This document shows, piece after piece, positions 1-6,287 of a DNA stretch of 14,620 nucleotides. The notes below the pieces were generated by a model, which was not told the origin of the DNA, made no database searches, and saw only the letters and a program-made list of their open reading frames with translations. The position numbers were made by a program, and so were the translations under genes. Source of the DNA: JAUHWS01 sp964571805 (GTDB lineage: Bacteria > Patescibacteriota > Gracilibacteria > UM-FILTER-43-11); assembly GCA_964571805.1 (NCBI GenBank), contig CAZNDI010000017.1, positions 1 to 14,620 on the forward strand, read 5' to 3'. Each line of letters begins with the position of its first letter. The first letter of the stretch is position 1.

Positions 1-1915
1 CTCGATCGCCCATCGCATCAATTTGACCTCGACGACCATTGAGATCTCCCATCACATCACCCATATAATCTTCGGGAGTGACGACTTCCACGTGCATCAT
101 CGGCTCAAGGAGGCAAGGATCGGCTTTTTTAGCGCCATCTCTGAAGGCAATACTGGCGGCCATTTTGAAGGCAAGTTCAGAGGAATCCACATCATGGTAA
201 GAGCCATCATAAAGTTCCACTTTCACGTCGACCACTGGATACCCGGCAATCACTCCACGGGTGAGGGCTTCGATCAAACCTTTTTGAACCCCAGGGATAT
301 ATTCCTTAGGAATACGACCTCCCACGACAGAGTCAACGAATTCGTAACCCTTTCCTGGTTCATTGGGCATGATGCGGATAAGCACGTGACCGTATTGACC
401 GCGTCCACCCGTTTGCTTGGAGTATTTCTCTTCTTGTTCCACTTGTTTTTGAATCGTTTCTCGATAAGCCACTTGAGGCTTACCGACATTGGCCTCCACA
501 CTAAACTCACGTTTCATACGGTCGACGAGAATTTCAAGGTGAAGCTCTCCCATCCCAGAGATGATGACCTGATTGGTCTCTTCATCGGAACGAACGCGGA
601 AGGTAGGATCTTCTTCGGCCAATTTTTGAAGGGCCACACCCATTTTTTCCTGATCTGCTTTGGTTTTTGGCTCGATGGCAATGGAGATGACAGGTTCTGG
701 GAAGTCGATGGACTCAAGAATGACTTTCGGTTGTCCATCCCCAACGAGGGTAGACCCGGTACGGACGGATTTTAAACCAATGACGGCCCCAATATTACCG
801 GCAGAAATTTCTTGAATTTCTTTTCGTTCATTGGCATGCATTTCGACGAGACGTCCGATGCGTTCTTTTTCACCTTGAGAAGAATTGTAAACGTAAGAAC
901 CGGATTTGAGAACTCCAGAGTAAACCCGGACGAAACAGAGGCGGCCAACAAAAGGATCGGTTGCAATTTTAAAGACGAGAGCGCCAAGCGGTTCGTTGGG
1001 ATCAGCATGTCTTTCGACAATGGTTTCTGGGTCATCCATCATGTGACCTTTGATGGCTGGAACATCGAGAGGAGAAGGTAGGTAATCATTTACAGCATCC
1101 AATAGAAGTTGTACTCCTTTGTTTTTTAGCGCTGTACCGGTCATGACGGGAATGAAACGACTGGCAATCACTTCCCTTCGAATGGCTGCTTTAAGCTCTG
1201 GAACAGAAATTTCTTCGCCTGCGAGATATTTTTCCATTAAGGCGTCATCTCCTTCAGCCACTTTTTCGAGCATTTTATTTCTCCATTCTTCAGCCTCCGC
1301 TTTCATGTCTTCGGGAATTTCGATCACTTCCATGTCTTTTCCCATGTCGTCTTTGTAGATGGTGGCTTTCATTTCGACCAAATCAACAAGCCCTTTGAAA
1401 TCACTTTCTGAACCGATGGGGAGTTGAATGGGAGAGGCTTTTTTGGTGAGGCGATCGAGAATGCTTTGGAAAGAACGCTCGAAGCTAGCCCCAGTTCGGT
1501 CGAGTTTGTTGATGAAGCACATGCGTGGCACATTGTACTTGTCGGCTTGTCTCCACACGGTTTCAGATTGAGGTTCCACTCCGGCCACTCCGTCAAAAAC
1601 AACGACTCCGGCATCGAGCACGCGCATGGAGCGCTCTACTTCGGCCGTAAAATCGACGTGTCCAGGAGTGTCGATAATGTTGTATTGATGATCTTTCCAA
1701 AAACAAGTCGTGGCGGCTGCAGTGATGGTGATCCCCCGTTCTTGCTCTTGGGCCATCCAGTCCATGGTGGCTCCTCCATCGTGCACTTCTCCAATTTTGT
1801 AATTTTTACCCGTGTAATACAAAATACGTTCGGAACAGGTAGTTTTCCCCGCATCGATGTGGGCAATGATTCCGAAGTTTCGCACTTTTTGTAAGGCTTC
1901 TTTGTAGTCTGACAT
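1..1915 (-). CDS. fusA: Translation elongation factor G (EF-G), 3' end cut by window edge
   Basis: EF-G is the cytoplasmic GTPase that drives ribosomal translocation and, with RRF, ribosome recycling. Reading the minus strand from the ATG at 1915 gives 638 uninterrupted codons to the window edge. The G1 loop AHIDAGKT is at residues 18-25, the G3 motif DTPGH at 82-86 and the G4 motif NKLD at 136-139. The GITITAAATTCFW switch region and the later EF-G domains (ISGMGELHLEIL, GGRGQYGHV, then the start of domain V with RRGQIDAMGDR) follow in order. Usual length is about 690-705 residues, so some 55-65 C-terminal residues lie outside the window. The preceding gene on this strand is an ABC ATPase, and no rpsL, rpsG or tuf is visible, so the gene is not in a complete str operon here. 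No strong Shine-Dalgarno precedes the ATG (only AAGAAAG). Long antisense reading frames across it are shadows. Confidence 0.97.
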   Translation of the reverse strand, partial: MSDYKEALQKVRNFGIIAHIDAGKTTCSERILYYTGKNYKIGEVHDGGATMDWMAQEQERGITITAAATTCFWKDHQYNIIDTPGHVDFTAEVERSMRVLDAGVVVFDGVAGVEPQSETVWRQADKYNVPRMCFINKLDRTGASFERSFQSILDRLTKKASPIQLPIGSESDFKGLVDLVEMKATIYKDDMGKDMEVIEIPEDMKAEAEEWRNKMLEKVAEGDDALMEKYLAGEEISVPELKAAIRREVIASRFIPVMTGTALKNKGVQLLLDAVNDYLPSPLDVPAIKGHMMDDPETIVERHADPNEPLGALVFKIATDPFVGRLCFVRVYSGVLKSGSYVYNSSQGEKERIGRLVEMHANERKEIQEISAGNIGAVIGLKSVRTGSTLVGDGQPKVILESIDFPEPVISIAIEPKTKADQEKMGVALQKLAEEDPTFRVRSDEETNQVIISGMGELHLEILVDRMKREFSVEANVGKPQVAYRETIQKQVEQEEKYSKQTGGRGQYGHVLIRIMPNEPGKGYEFVDSVVGGRIPKEYIPGVQKGLIEALTRGVIAGYPVVDVKVELYDGSYHDVDSSELAFKMAASIAFRDGAKKADPCLLEPMMHVEVVTPEDYMGDVMGDLNGRRGQIDAMGDR

Positions 1916-1942
1916 TCTTTCTTGATTAAAGATTAAAAATTT

Positions 1943-1995
1943 AAATTGAAGATTCCATCACACACATTTAATTCTCAATGTTTAATCTTCAATTT
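1943..1995. repeat. Inverted repeat and 14-bp tandem units in the fusA leader
   Basis: A perfect 12-bp inverted repeat, AAATTGAAGATT (1943-1954) and AATCTTCAATTT (1984-1995), is separated by 29 nt. The right arm overlaps two adjacent 14-bp units (1967-1980 and 1981-1994) that agree at 11 of 14 positions, and a third TTCAATT follows. The block lies between the predicted fusA promoter and its start codon, so the fusA mRNA could fold here. The sequence is very AT-rich and could be a simple degenerate repeat rather than a regulator. Confidence 0.5.
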
Positions 1996-2019
1996 TCAAT
2001 TAAATATAAGAGCGAAAGG

Positions 2020-2047
2020 ATTATACCGGGGAAAGGGAAAAAGGCAA
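2020..2047 (-). promoter_or_regulatory. Probable sigma-70-type promoter of fusA
   Basis: On the minus strand a perfect -10 box TATAAT (2020-2025) is preceded, 16 bp upstream, by TTGCCT (2042-2047), a 4/6 match to the -35 consensus. Transcription would start near 2013 and give a leader of roughly 100 nt that contains the inverted repeat at 1943-1995. No terminator is visible between the upstream ATPase stop (2084) and this promoter, so read-through from the ABC operon is also possible. Confidence 0.5.
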
Positions 2048-2083
2048 GAGCACTCGTAAATTTTATTGTGTTCAGCTATGTAT

Positions 2084-3205
2084 CTATTTGGCAGCATTCC
2101 ATAATTCTTCAAAAAATCTCATGTAAGCATCCGCGATTGATTGATTTTTTATTTGGATAATCGTCGGCTCTTGTTCAAAAATTTGCGTGATGACGGTGTC
2201 TCCAAAAACATTATAATTTGCGGGATTTTGCATGCTTCTTGGCATCTTTCGAAACTGGTTGAATTCAGGAAATTCTCTGGCCAAACGGCGATCAATTTCC
2301 CCTTGATCATAAGTGACCATTTTCCATGTGATGTGTTTTTTAATTCTTATGTCCTCATAATGCTTATAGAATTCTCCCATTGGGGAAAACCAAGCATCTC
2401 CCACTGCTCCTGCAACATAAATCGTTGAATTTTCGGGTAATCTTTTAATAAGACCTAAGTGATAAGCTTGGAATTGCTCAAGCCCTTTGAACACTTCAAT
2501 GGATTCATCGCGCTTAGCAATATCAAGAATAAATGACTTAACCTCCAAATCAGATTGAGCTGTGAAGAATTGGGTCATCTTTTGATCTTGCAAAATTGAG
2601 CCGTTTTTGAGGAATATAATTCGATCTGAAATAGACATGGCAAAGGACATATGATGCGTCACAATGATCATGGTGTAACCATCTTTTGCAAGCGCTCGTA
2701 TGAGATCAAGCACACTCTTGGTAAGTTCGGGATCAAGGGCGGAAGTGATTTCATCAAGTAATAATATTTTTGGCTTGACCATTACCGCACGTAAAAGTGC
2801 CACCCGCTGCCTTTGCCCGCCAGATAATTCTGCGGGGTAACTATTGGTGTATTCACTCAACCCAAAACGTTCCAATAAAAGCTTTGCTTCTTTGCCAATT
2901 GCTTCCTCTCTATTTTTTGATGCCAACTTAGGAGCAAGAATCAGATTTTCCAATACAGTTAAATGTGGCCAAAGGGTATAATCTTGGGATACATAACTGA
3001 CAAGGATATTTTTTTCGATAATGAACTCACCAGTATCTAAAGTTTCAAGTCCGGCCAATGTTCGGAGAAGGGTACTTTTACCAGAACCACTTTTACCTAA
3101 CACACAAATTATTTGACCCTGCGGTACGGAAAAAGAAATATCGCTAATTCCCCGAAAGTCTTTATCATCGGAATATTTTTTTGTGGCCTGAGTCATTTTA
3201 AGCAT
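2084..3205 (-). CDS. ABC importer ATPase with extra TrmB-like C-terminal sensor domain
   Basis: This is the ATP-hydrolysing subunit of the polar amino acid-type importer encoded with it, acting at the inner face of the membrane. Numbered from the chosen start: Walker A GKSGSGKST 37-45, Q-loop glutamine 74, signature LSGGQ 127-131, Walker B ILLLDE 147-152 and H-loop His184, all intact. The segment between Walker A and the Q-loop is shorter than usual. Residues from about 234 to 373 form a second domain that is not the usual TOBE or NIL extension. Its end (VFGDTVITQIF...FFEELWNAAK) aligns by eye with the C-terminus of the adjacent TrmB-type regulator (IVGNYVIYIM...LFKSIWHNAH). I chose the ATG at 3205 because MLKMTQATKKY matches typical ABC N-termini; it overlaps the permease stop by 8 nt. 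A longer frame exists only from a TTG at 3259. The ATPase call is firm; the nature of the extra domain is my inference. Confidence 0.93.
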   Translation of the reverse strand: MLKMTQATKKYSDDKDFRGISDISFSVPQGQIICVLGKSGSGKSTLLRTLAGLETLDTGEFIIEKNILVSYVSQDYTLWPHLTVLENLILAPKLASKNREEAIGKEAKLLLERFGLSEYTNSYPAELSGGQRQRVALLRAVMVKPKILLLDEITSALDPELTKSVLDLIRALAKDGYTMIIVTHHMSFAMSISDRIIFLKNGSILQDQKMTQFFTAQSDLEVKSFILDIAKRDESIEVFKGLEQFQAYHLGLIKRLPENSTIYVAGAVGDAWFSPMGEFYKHYEDIRIKKHITWKMVTYDQGEIDRRLAREFPEFNQFRKMPRSMQNPANYNVFGDTVITQIFEQEPTIIQIKNQSIADAYMRFFEELWNAAK

Positions 3206-3851
3206 AGTCTGCGACATATTTTTTTTGGAGCCAGGAAATGAATAAATGAAGCGGGGCAAGAATTGAGAGAAAGAATAAAACTAGAAGGGAGTATATTTCC
3301 ACAGGTTTATAAATCATGGCGTTGAGAGTTTGAGCCGTCCGAAATAATTCTGGCACAGAAATAAGACTGGCAAAGAGAGTGTATTCCAAAATTGAGGCTT
3401 GATTCGTTAGTAACTGGGGCAAAGTCCTTCTAGACAATAAGGGGAGCTCGATATATTTCACCACTTGTTTTTTTGATAATCCCAGCGTAACGCCTGCTTC
3501 ACGATAAGACTTCGGAAGGAGTTCGAGTTCGCTTATAATCAAATGGGCAGTAGCAATCATGTTTATTATGCCCAGAGCTAAGATGGTGGTCCAAAATGGA
3601 TCAACAACTATCCCCAATAAACCCTGGAGCGGATAATGCAACCAAAATAAAAATACAAGCACAGGAATGACCTTGGTAACGAAGCGTGTCGCTTTTATTG
3701 TTTTTCCAAGGGTCGAATTATATCTGCCCCCAATTACACCCAAAATAATCCCAAAAGAAATTCCAATAAGCATGATACAGCCCAGAAGCTTAAGGGTGGT
3801 TGAAAATCCTTGAAAAAATAAGTCATAATATTGGAATAAAATGTGAAGCAT
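3198..3851 (-). CDS. ABC importer permease, HisM/GlnP type
   Basis: This is the membrane-spanning subunit of a polar amino acid-type ABC importer, 217 residues, normal for the family. Hydrophobic segments are near residues 12-42, 60-82, 85-106, 155-172 and 184-208. The cytoplasmic EAA loop that docks on the ATPase is clear at about residues 117-141 (SYREAGVTLGLSKKQ followed by YIELP). It starts 9 nt after the binding-protein stop and overlaps the ATPase start by 8 nt, so the three genes form one operon with coupled translation. Only one permease gene is present, so the channel is presumably a homodimer. The substrate cannot be named from the sequence. Confidence 0.93.
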   Translation of the reverse strand: MLHILFQYYDLFFQGFSTTLKLLGCIMLIGISFGIILGVIGGRYNSTLGKTIKATRFVTKVIPVLVFLFWLHYPLQGLLGIVVDPFWTTILALGIINMIATAHLIISELELLPKSYREAGVTLGLSKKQVVKYIELPLLSRRTLPQLLTNQASILEYTLFASLISVPELFRTAQTLNAMIYKPVEIYSLLVLFFLSILAPLHLFISWLQKKYVADYA

Positions 3852-3860
3852 AAGAATGAT

Positions 3861-4688
3861 TTATTTATTCAAAGAATAATCACCATTCACACCATATTTT
3901 TCTAATATTTCAGACGTTGTCCCATCCTTGATAAGTTCTTCTAAAGCAATATTCCACATTGAAACCATCGACTCTTGACCGCGAGCAAAAGCAAAACTAT
4001 TGCCAAAAGTACGAACAGGGGTATCCGACACACGTTGAATTTTCCCAGGATTTGATTTCAGAAAATCATTAGCTACTGATGGCTCTACAAATGTCGCCTC
4101 GGCTTTTCCGTTGAGGATATTTAAAAAAACCTCTGCGTAAGAAGCGTTTTGAGGCAAGGCATTGATTTTGGCTAAGGGATAGTCTTCTTTGGCAATAAAT
4201 TGAGCCATTTCTCCATCCACAACACTAATAGAGAATGCATCCGAATTTAATTTTGAAAGATCTGTAGAAAATCGATCGTCGCCTGTTTTTACATAGGGGT
4301 AAATAACACTGTTCATGGGAGCTATGGAAAACACAGCTTCACGGGCACGGGCAGAATTAGGCCACATTTGAGTGCCGAGAATATCGTATCGTTTGGTTTT
4401 AAGCCCTTCAATGGCTGAGGCCCAACCCACCTCCTCGACCCAATTTGTTTTGAGGTTTAGCTTCTTAGCTGCTGCTTCAACTAGATCATAGGAAATACCT
4501 GATAACTTTCCTGTGGCCTGATCTTTAAATAAGAGAGGTGGATAAACGATATAGCCAATTCGAATTTCTCCGGCATTAATCACCCGGTCTGACACAGATA
4601 GAGACTCGTTTTGCCTAGTGGTTGAGAATCCAAAAAATAGAGCTAATAGGGCTATGAGAACTATAAAAATGTTTATTATTTTGAGCAT
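3861..4688 (-). CDS. ABC importer substrate-binding protein, SBP_bac_3 (amino acid) family
   Basis: This extracytoplasmic receptor delivers ligand to the permease encoded just downstream. It has 275 residues. A hydrophobic N-terminus (about 4-21) has no lipobox cysteine, so the protein is probably held by an uncleaved anchor or released by signal peptidase I. The family pattern is clear: the opening strand IRIGYIVYPPLLF, then GISYDLVEAAAKKLN, then SARAREAVFS, whose Arg114 matches the arginine that binds the ligand alpha-carboxylate in GlnBP/LAO-type proteins. The position that normally carries the ammonium-binding Asp is Glu202 in EATFVEP. An amino acid or a related carboxylate is a reasonable guess for the ligand. 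It is the first gene of the operon, with its own promoter 20 nt upstream. No Shine-Dalgarno is visible. Confidence 0.92.
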   Translation of the reverse strand: MLKIINIFIVLIALLALFFGFSTTRQNESLSVSDRVINAGEIRIGYIVYPPLLFKDQATGKLSGISYDLVEAAAKKLNLKTNWVEEVGWASAIEGLKTKRYDILGTQMWPNSARAREAVFSIAPMNSVIYPYVKTGDDRFSTDLSKLNSDAFSISVVDGEMAQFIAKEDYPLAKINALPQNASYAEVFLNILNGKAEATFVEPSVANDFLKSNPGKIQRVSDTPVRTFGNSFAFARGQESMVSMWNIALEELIKDGTTSEILEKYGVNGDYSLNK

Positions 4689-4707
4689 TGAGAAATAAAT
4701 TCATTGA

Positions 4708-4736
4708 ATAATATGTAAAAAATAGCATAATGTCTA
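4708..4736 (-). promoter_or_regulatory. Promoter of the ABC importer operon
   Basis: On the minus strand TAGACA (4731-4736, 5/6 match to -35) and TATTAT (4708-4713, 5/6 match to -10) are separated by exactly 17 bp. The start point would be near 4701, giving a leader of about 12 nt before the binding-protein ATG at 4688. It faces away from the regulator promoter at 4799-4828. Confidence 0.55.
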
Positions 4737-4762
4737 TATTTTGTAAACACTATTTTCCTATT

Positions 4763-4777
4763 ATTTATAATATAAAT
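4763..4777. promoter_or_regulatory. 15-bp perfect palindrome between divergent promoters, candidate operator
   Basis: ATTTATA-A-TATAAAT is a perfect dyad with a single central base. It lies between the -35 of the ABC operon (4731-4736) and the -35 of the TrmB-type gene (4799-4804), a position from which one bound dimer could control both. The surroundings are very AT-rich, so a chance palindrome is possible. Confidence 0.35.
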
Positions 4778-4798
4778 CATTAGTATATTCTTTTTTTG

Positions 4799-4828
4799 TT
4801 GACGAAAAATAAACAACAGTGCTAAAAT
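4799..4828 (+). promoter_or_regulatory. Promoter of the TrmB-type gene, probably giving a leaderless mRNA
   Basis: TTGACG (4799-4804, 5/6) and TAAAAT (4823-4828, 5/6) are 18 bp apart. The -10 box ends 6 nt before the ATG at 4835, so the expected start point falls on or beside the A of the ATG. There is no Shine-Dalgarno. Confidence 0.5.
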
Positions 4829-4834
4829 GAAATT

Positions 4835-5596
4835 ATGATAGAAAAATTATTAACTCAATTGGGCCTGGGAAATAAAGAGAGAGTTTTATATAAACTCATC
4901 TTGGAATACGGAAAAATCGCACCTTCACTTTTATCACGTCTAGCCAAAATCAATCGCACCACTGTTTATAGTGTGATCAAAGAATTAAAAGACAAAGGTC
5001 TGGTGATTGAAGATTTAGGAGGCAAGACCCTTTATTATCTTCCTGCCAAAGATGATGAGCTTGAGAGATTAATAAAAATTGAACATGAGAAAATGGCTCA
5101 AAAAGAAAAATCAATCCGTGAACTTCAGGAATTTATAAAACAAATTCCGGAATCACAAACTTTTTCTATTCCAAAAATCAGATTCATTGAGGAAGCTGAC
5201 CTTGAAAGTTATTTGCAAGAAGCAACTCCGCGCTGGTATGAAAGCATGGAGACGACGGAGAAAACCTGGTGGGGTTTTCAGGATCATAGTTTTGTTGAAA
5301 AGTTTGAGAAATGGATTGACTGGTGTTGGAGTAAAGCCCCAAAAGATAGCGACCTTAAACTACTTACAAATGAATCTGATGCTGAGAAAAACATGAAAAG
5401 TAAAAAATATAGTGATAAACGACAAGTAAAATGGTTCGGCTCAAATAAATTCAGCGTAACTCAATGGATTGTGGGTAATTACGTAATTTACATCATGACC
5501 AAACAAAGACCCTTTTATTTAGTTGAAATTCACGACTCTGTCATCGCGCACAATTCTCGAGAATTATTTAAGAGCATTTGGCACAATGCTCATTAG
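4835..5596 (+). CDS. TrmB-family transcriptional regulator
   Basis: A 253-residue DNA-binding protein. Residues 1-70 form a winged helix of the TrmB type: LGLGNKERVLYKLILEYG, then INRTTVYSVIKELKDKGLV as the recognition helix and the start of the wing. A charged helix at about 72-104 probably forms a coiled-coil dimer interface. Residues 113-253 form the effector domain, rich in Trp (TWWGF, WIDWCW) and ending in the family-type FKSIWHNAH. Similar TrmB-like regulators are common in archaea and CPR bacteria and often control sugar or amino acid uptake. It is divergent from the ABC operon across 146 bp holding both promoters and a palindrome, so control of that operon and of itself is likely. The ligand is unknown. 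The resemblance of its C-terminal domain to the ATPase C-terminus is notable. Confidence 0.88.
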   Translation: MIEKLLTQLGLGNKERVLYKLILEYGKIAPSLLSRLAKINRTTVYSVIKELKDKGLVIEDLGGKTLYYLPAKDDELERLIKIEHEKMAQKEKSIRELQEFIKQIPESQTFSIPKIRFIEEADLESYLQEATPRWYESMETTEKTWWGFQDHSFVEKFEKWIDWCWSKAPKDSDLKLLTNESDAEKNMKSKKYSDKRQVKWFGSNKFSVTQWIVGNYVIYIMTKQRPFYLVEIHDSVIAHNSRELFKSIWHNAH

Positions 5597-5757
5597 TCTA
5601 TTTTTTCAAAATTAAAAATAAATAAATTAGCTGAAAAAGATGACTTGATGAATGATTGATTCGTAAGCCAGAGCTCAATTTTTCCGCTACGGGGCCTCAG
5701 AAATTGTCGCCCTCCTTCGCTGAAGCTACGAAGGACTATATCTGACCCCTGCGATTT
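5597..5757. other. Intergenic stretch with a hairpin and partial repeat copies
   Basis: I see no gene here. The stretch holds GATTCGTAAGC (5661-5671), which recurs at 5889-5899, and an AAATTGTCG (5701-5709) shared with the repeat pair flanking the tRNA gene. It also holds the 7-bp hairpin TCCTTCG/CGAAGGA (5713-5719 and 5729-5735, 9-nt loop). No T-run follows the hairpin, so it is not a convincing terminator for the TrmB-type gene. Confidence 0.5.
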
Positions 5758-5838
5758 AAAGGGGTCCCCAAAAATTGTCGGAGCGAACCCATCGATGCCG
5801 CAGGCAGAGATGTAAGGTGAGCGGAGAAATTTTTGGGG
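5758..5838. repeat. Left copy of a palindromic repeat flanking tRNA-Arg
   Basis: The element begins with a 28-bp end (5758-5785) that matches the reverse complement of 6109-6136 at 26 of 28 positions. Its core is CCCCAAAAATTGTCGGA. The other end, AGAAATTTTTGGGG (5825-5838, one extra flanking match), is shared as well. Each copy is itself a hairpin: CCCCAAAAATT at 5766-5776 pairs with AATTTTTGGGG at 5828-5838. It is a small dispersed repeat rather than a coding sequence. In the tRNA transcript it would form a strong stem downstream of the 3' end. Confidence 0.75.
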
Positions 5839-5842
5839 AGGG

Positions 5843-5918
5843 ACCCAAATTCATGCGTATGCTGAAGAAGCCGACTCGATTAGAGGCGGATTCGTAAGCA
5901 GGAGCATGGAATTTGGGT
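5843..5918 (-). repeat. Stem-loop abutting the tRNA-Arg 3' end
   Basis: ACCCAAATT-CATGC (5843-5856) pairs with GCATG-GAATTTGGGT (5904-5918), with one bulged base. In the minus-strand transcript the stem begins at the last A of the tRNA CCA, so it could mark the 3' trailer for processing or take part in termination together with the downstream palindromic repeat. The 47-nt loop contains the repeated GATTCGTAAGC. Confidence 0.5.
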
Positions 5919-5993
5919 GGTGCGCCTGGCAGGAATCGAACCTGCGGCCTCCCGGACCGCAACCGGACGCTCTATCCCCTGAGCTACAAGCGC
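5918..5993 (-). tRNA. tRNA-Arg, anticodon GCG
   Basis: The minus strand folds into a complete 76-nt cloverleaf: acceptor GCGCTTG/CAGGCGC (one G-T pair), D stem GCTC/GAGC, anticodon stem TCCGG/CCGGG, loop TTGCGGT, variable AGGCC, T stem GCAGG/CCTGC with loop TTCGATT, A73, and an encoded CCA. The anticodon occupies 5958-5960 and reads CGC and CGU arginine codons. A G at position 37 is as expected for CGN readers. Most bacteria use ACG, deaminated to ICG, for this job, so GCG is unusual. The gene stands alone between two inverted repeat copies. Confidence 0.97.
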
Positions 5994-6045
5994 GCGTCGT
6001 CGTCGACGCTTTGCTGCAGTCTACGTCAATGGCTGATCGCCATTG
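5994..6045 (-). other. Two small hairpins immediately upstream of tRNA-Arg
   Basis: GCGTCG (5994-5999) pairs with CGACGC (6004-6009) around a 4-nt loop and touches the 5' end of the tRNA. A second dyad, CAATGGC (6027-6033) with GCCATTG (6039-6045), has a 5-nt loop. They could be processing signals, operator sites or parts of the repeat cassette. I see no convincing -35/-10 pair for the tRNA. Confidence 0.4.
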
Positions 6046-6073
6046 TCTCCGACTTTCGCAAGCATCTCCTCTT

Positions 6074-6136
6074 CCCCAAAAATTTCTACACTTGCCACTT
6101 CGTGGCTGCGTTCCGACAATTTTTGGGGGCCCCTTT
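6074..6136. repeat. Right, inverted copy of the palindromic repeat flanking tRNA-Arg
   Basis: This is the inverted partner of 5758-5838. Its outer 28 bp (6109-6136) match the left copy at 26 of 28 positions. CCCCAAAAATT (6074-6084) pairs with AATTTTTGGGG (6118-6128), and an internal GCCAC/GTGGC hairpin sits between them. GCCCC and a T-rich run (6134-6144) follow on the plus strand, so it might also end plus-strand transcription. The interior differs in length from the left copy (55 bp core here, 73 bp there). Confidence 0.75.
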
Positions 6137-6140
6137 CTTT

Positions 6141-6277
6141 TTTTGCTAAAGCAAAATTTCAAGCTTCAAACTAACACTGTTCTTGTCACTTTATGTTGGA
6201 CTATGTTGCGGTTAAGTCCGTTTGGAGCTTGGTTATTTTAAAGAAGGGCTTAGGTTTTAGCAAGTTTTTTGCTAGGA
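6141..6277 (+). promoter_or_regulatory. MFS gene leader: two hairpins and a weak ribosome-binding site
   Basis: TTTTGC-TAAA-GCAAAA (6141-6156) forms one hairpin. Closer to the gene TAGCAA-GTTTT-TTGCTA (6258-6274) forms a perfect 6-bp stem whose last base starts AGGA (6274-6277), the only Shine-Dalgarno-like sequence, 10 nt before the ATG at 6288. The stem could limit ribosome access. I find no good promoter hexamers in between. Confidence 0.35.
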
Positions 6278-6287
6278 TTTACTGTGT

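Noticed and set aside
23..775. A 250-codon open frame on the plus strand
   Set aside because: It lies antisense to fusA, whose minus-strand frame is open through the region with full EF-G motifs; the protein composition (many His, Phe) is that of a shadow.
3205..3259. TTG at 3259 as start of the ABC ATPase
   Set aside because: It would overlap the permease by 62 nt; the ATG at 3205 gives the standard ABC N-terminus and an 8-nt overlap.
5713..5735. Hairpin TCCTTCG/CGAAGGA as terminator for the TrmB-type gene
   Set aside because: No T-run follows on the plus strand and it lies more than 110 bp after the stop; it better fits the repeat-rich intergenic stretch.
5756..6241. Open frames on both strands across the tRNA-Arg region
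   Set aside because: They run through a complete tRNA and palindromic repeats, have no start signals, and encode low-complexity repeat translations.
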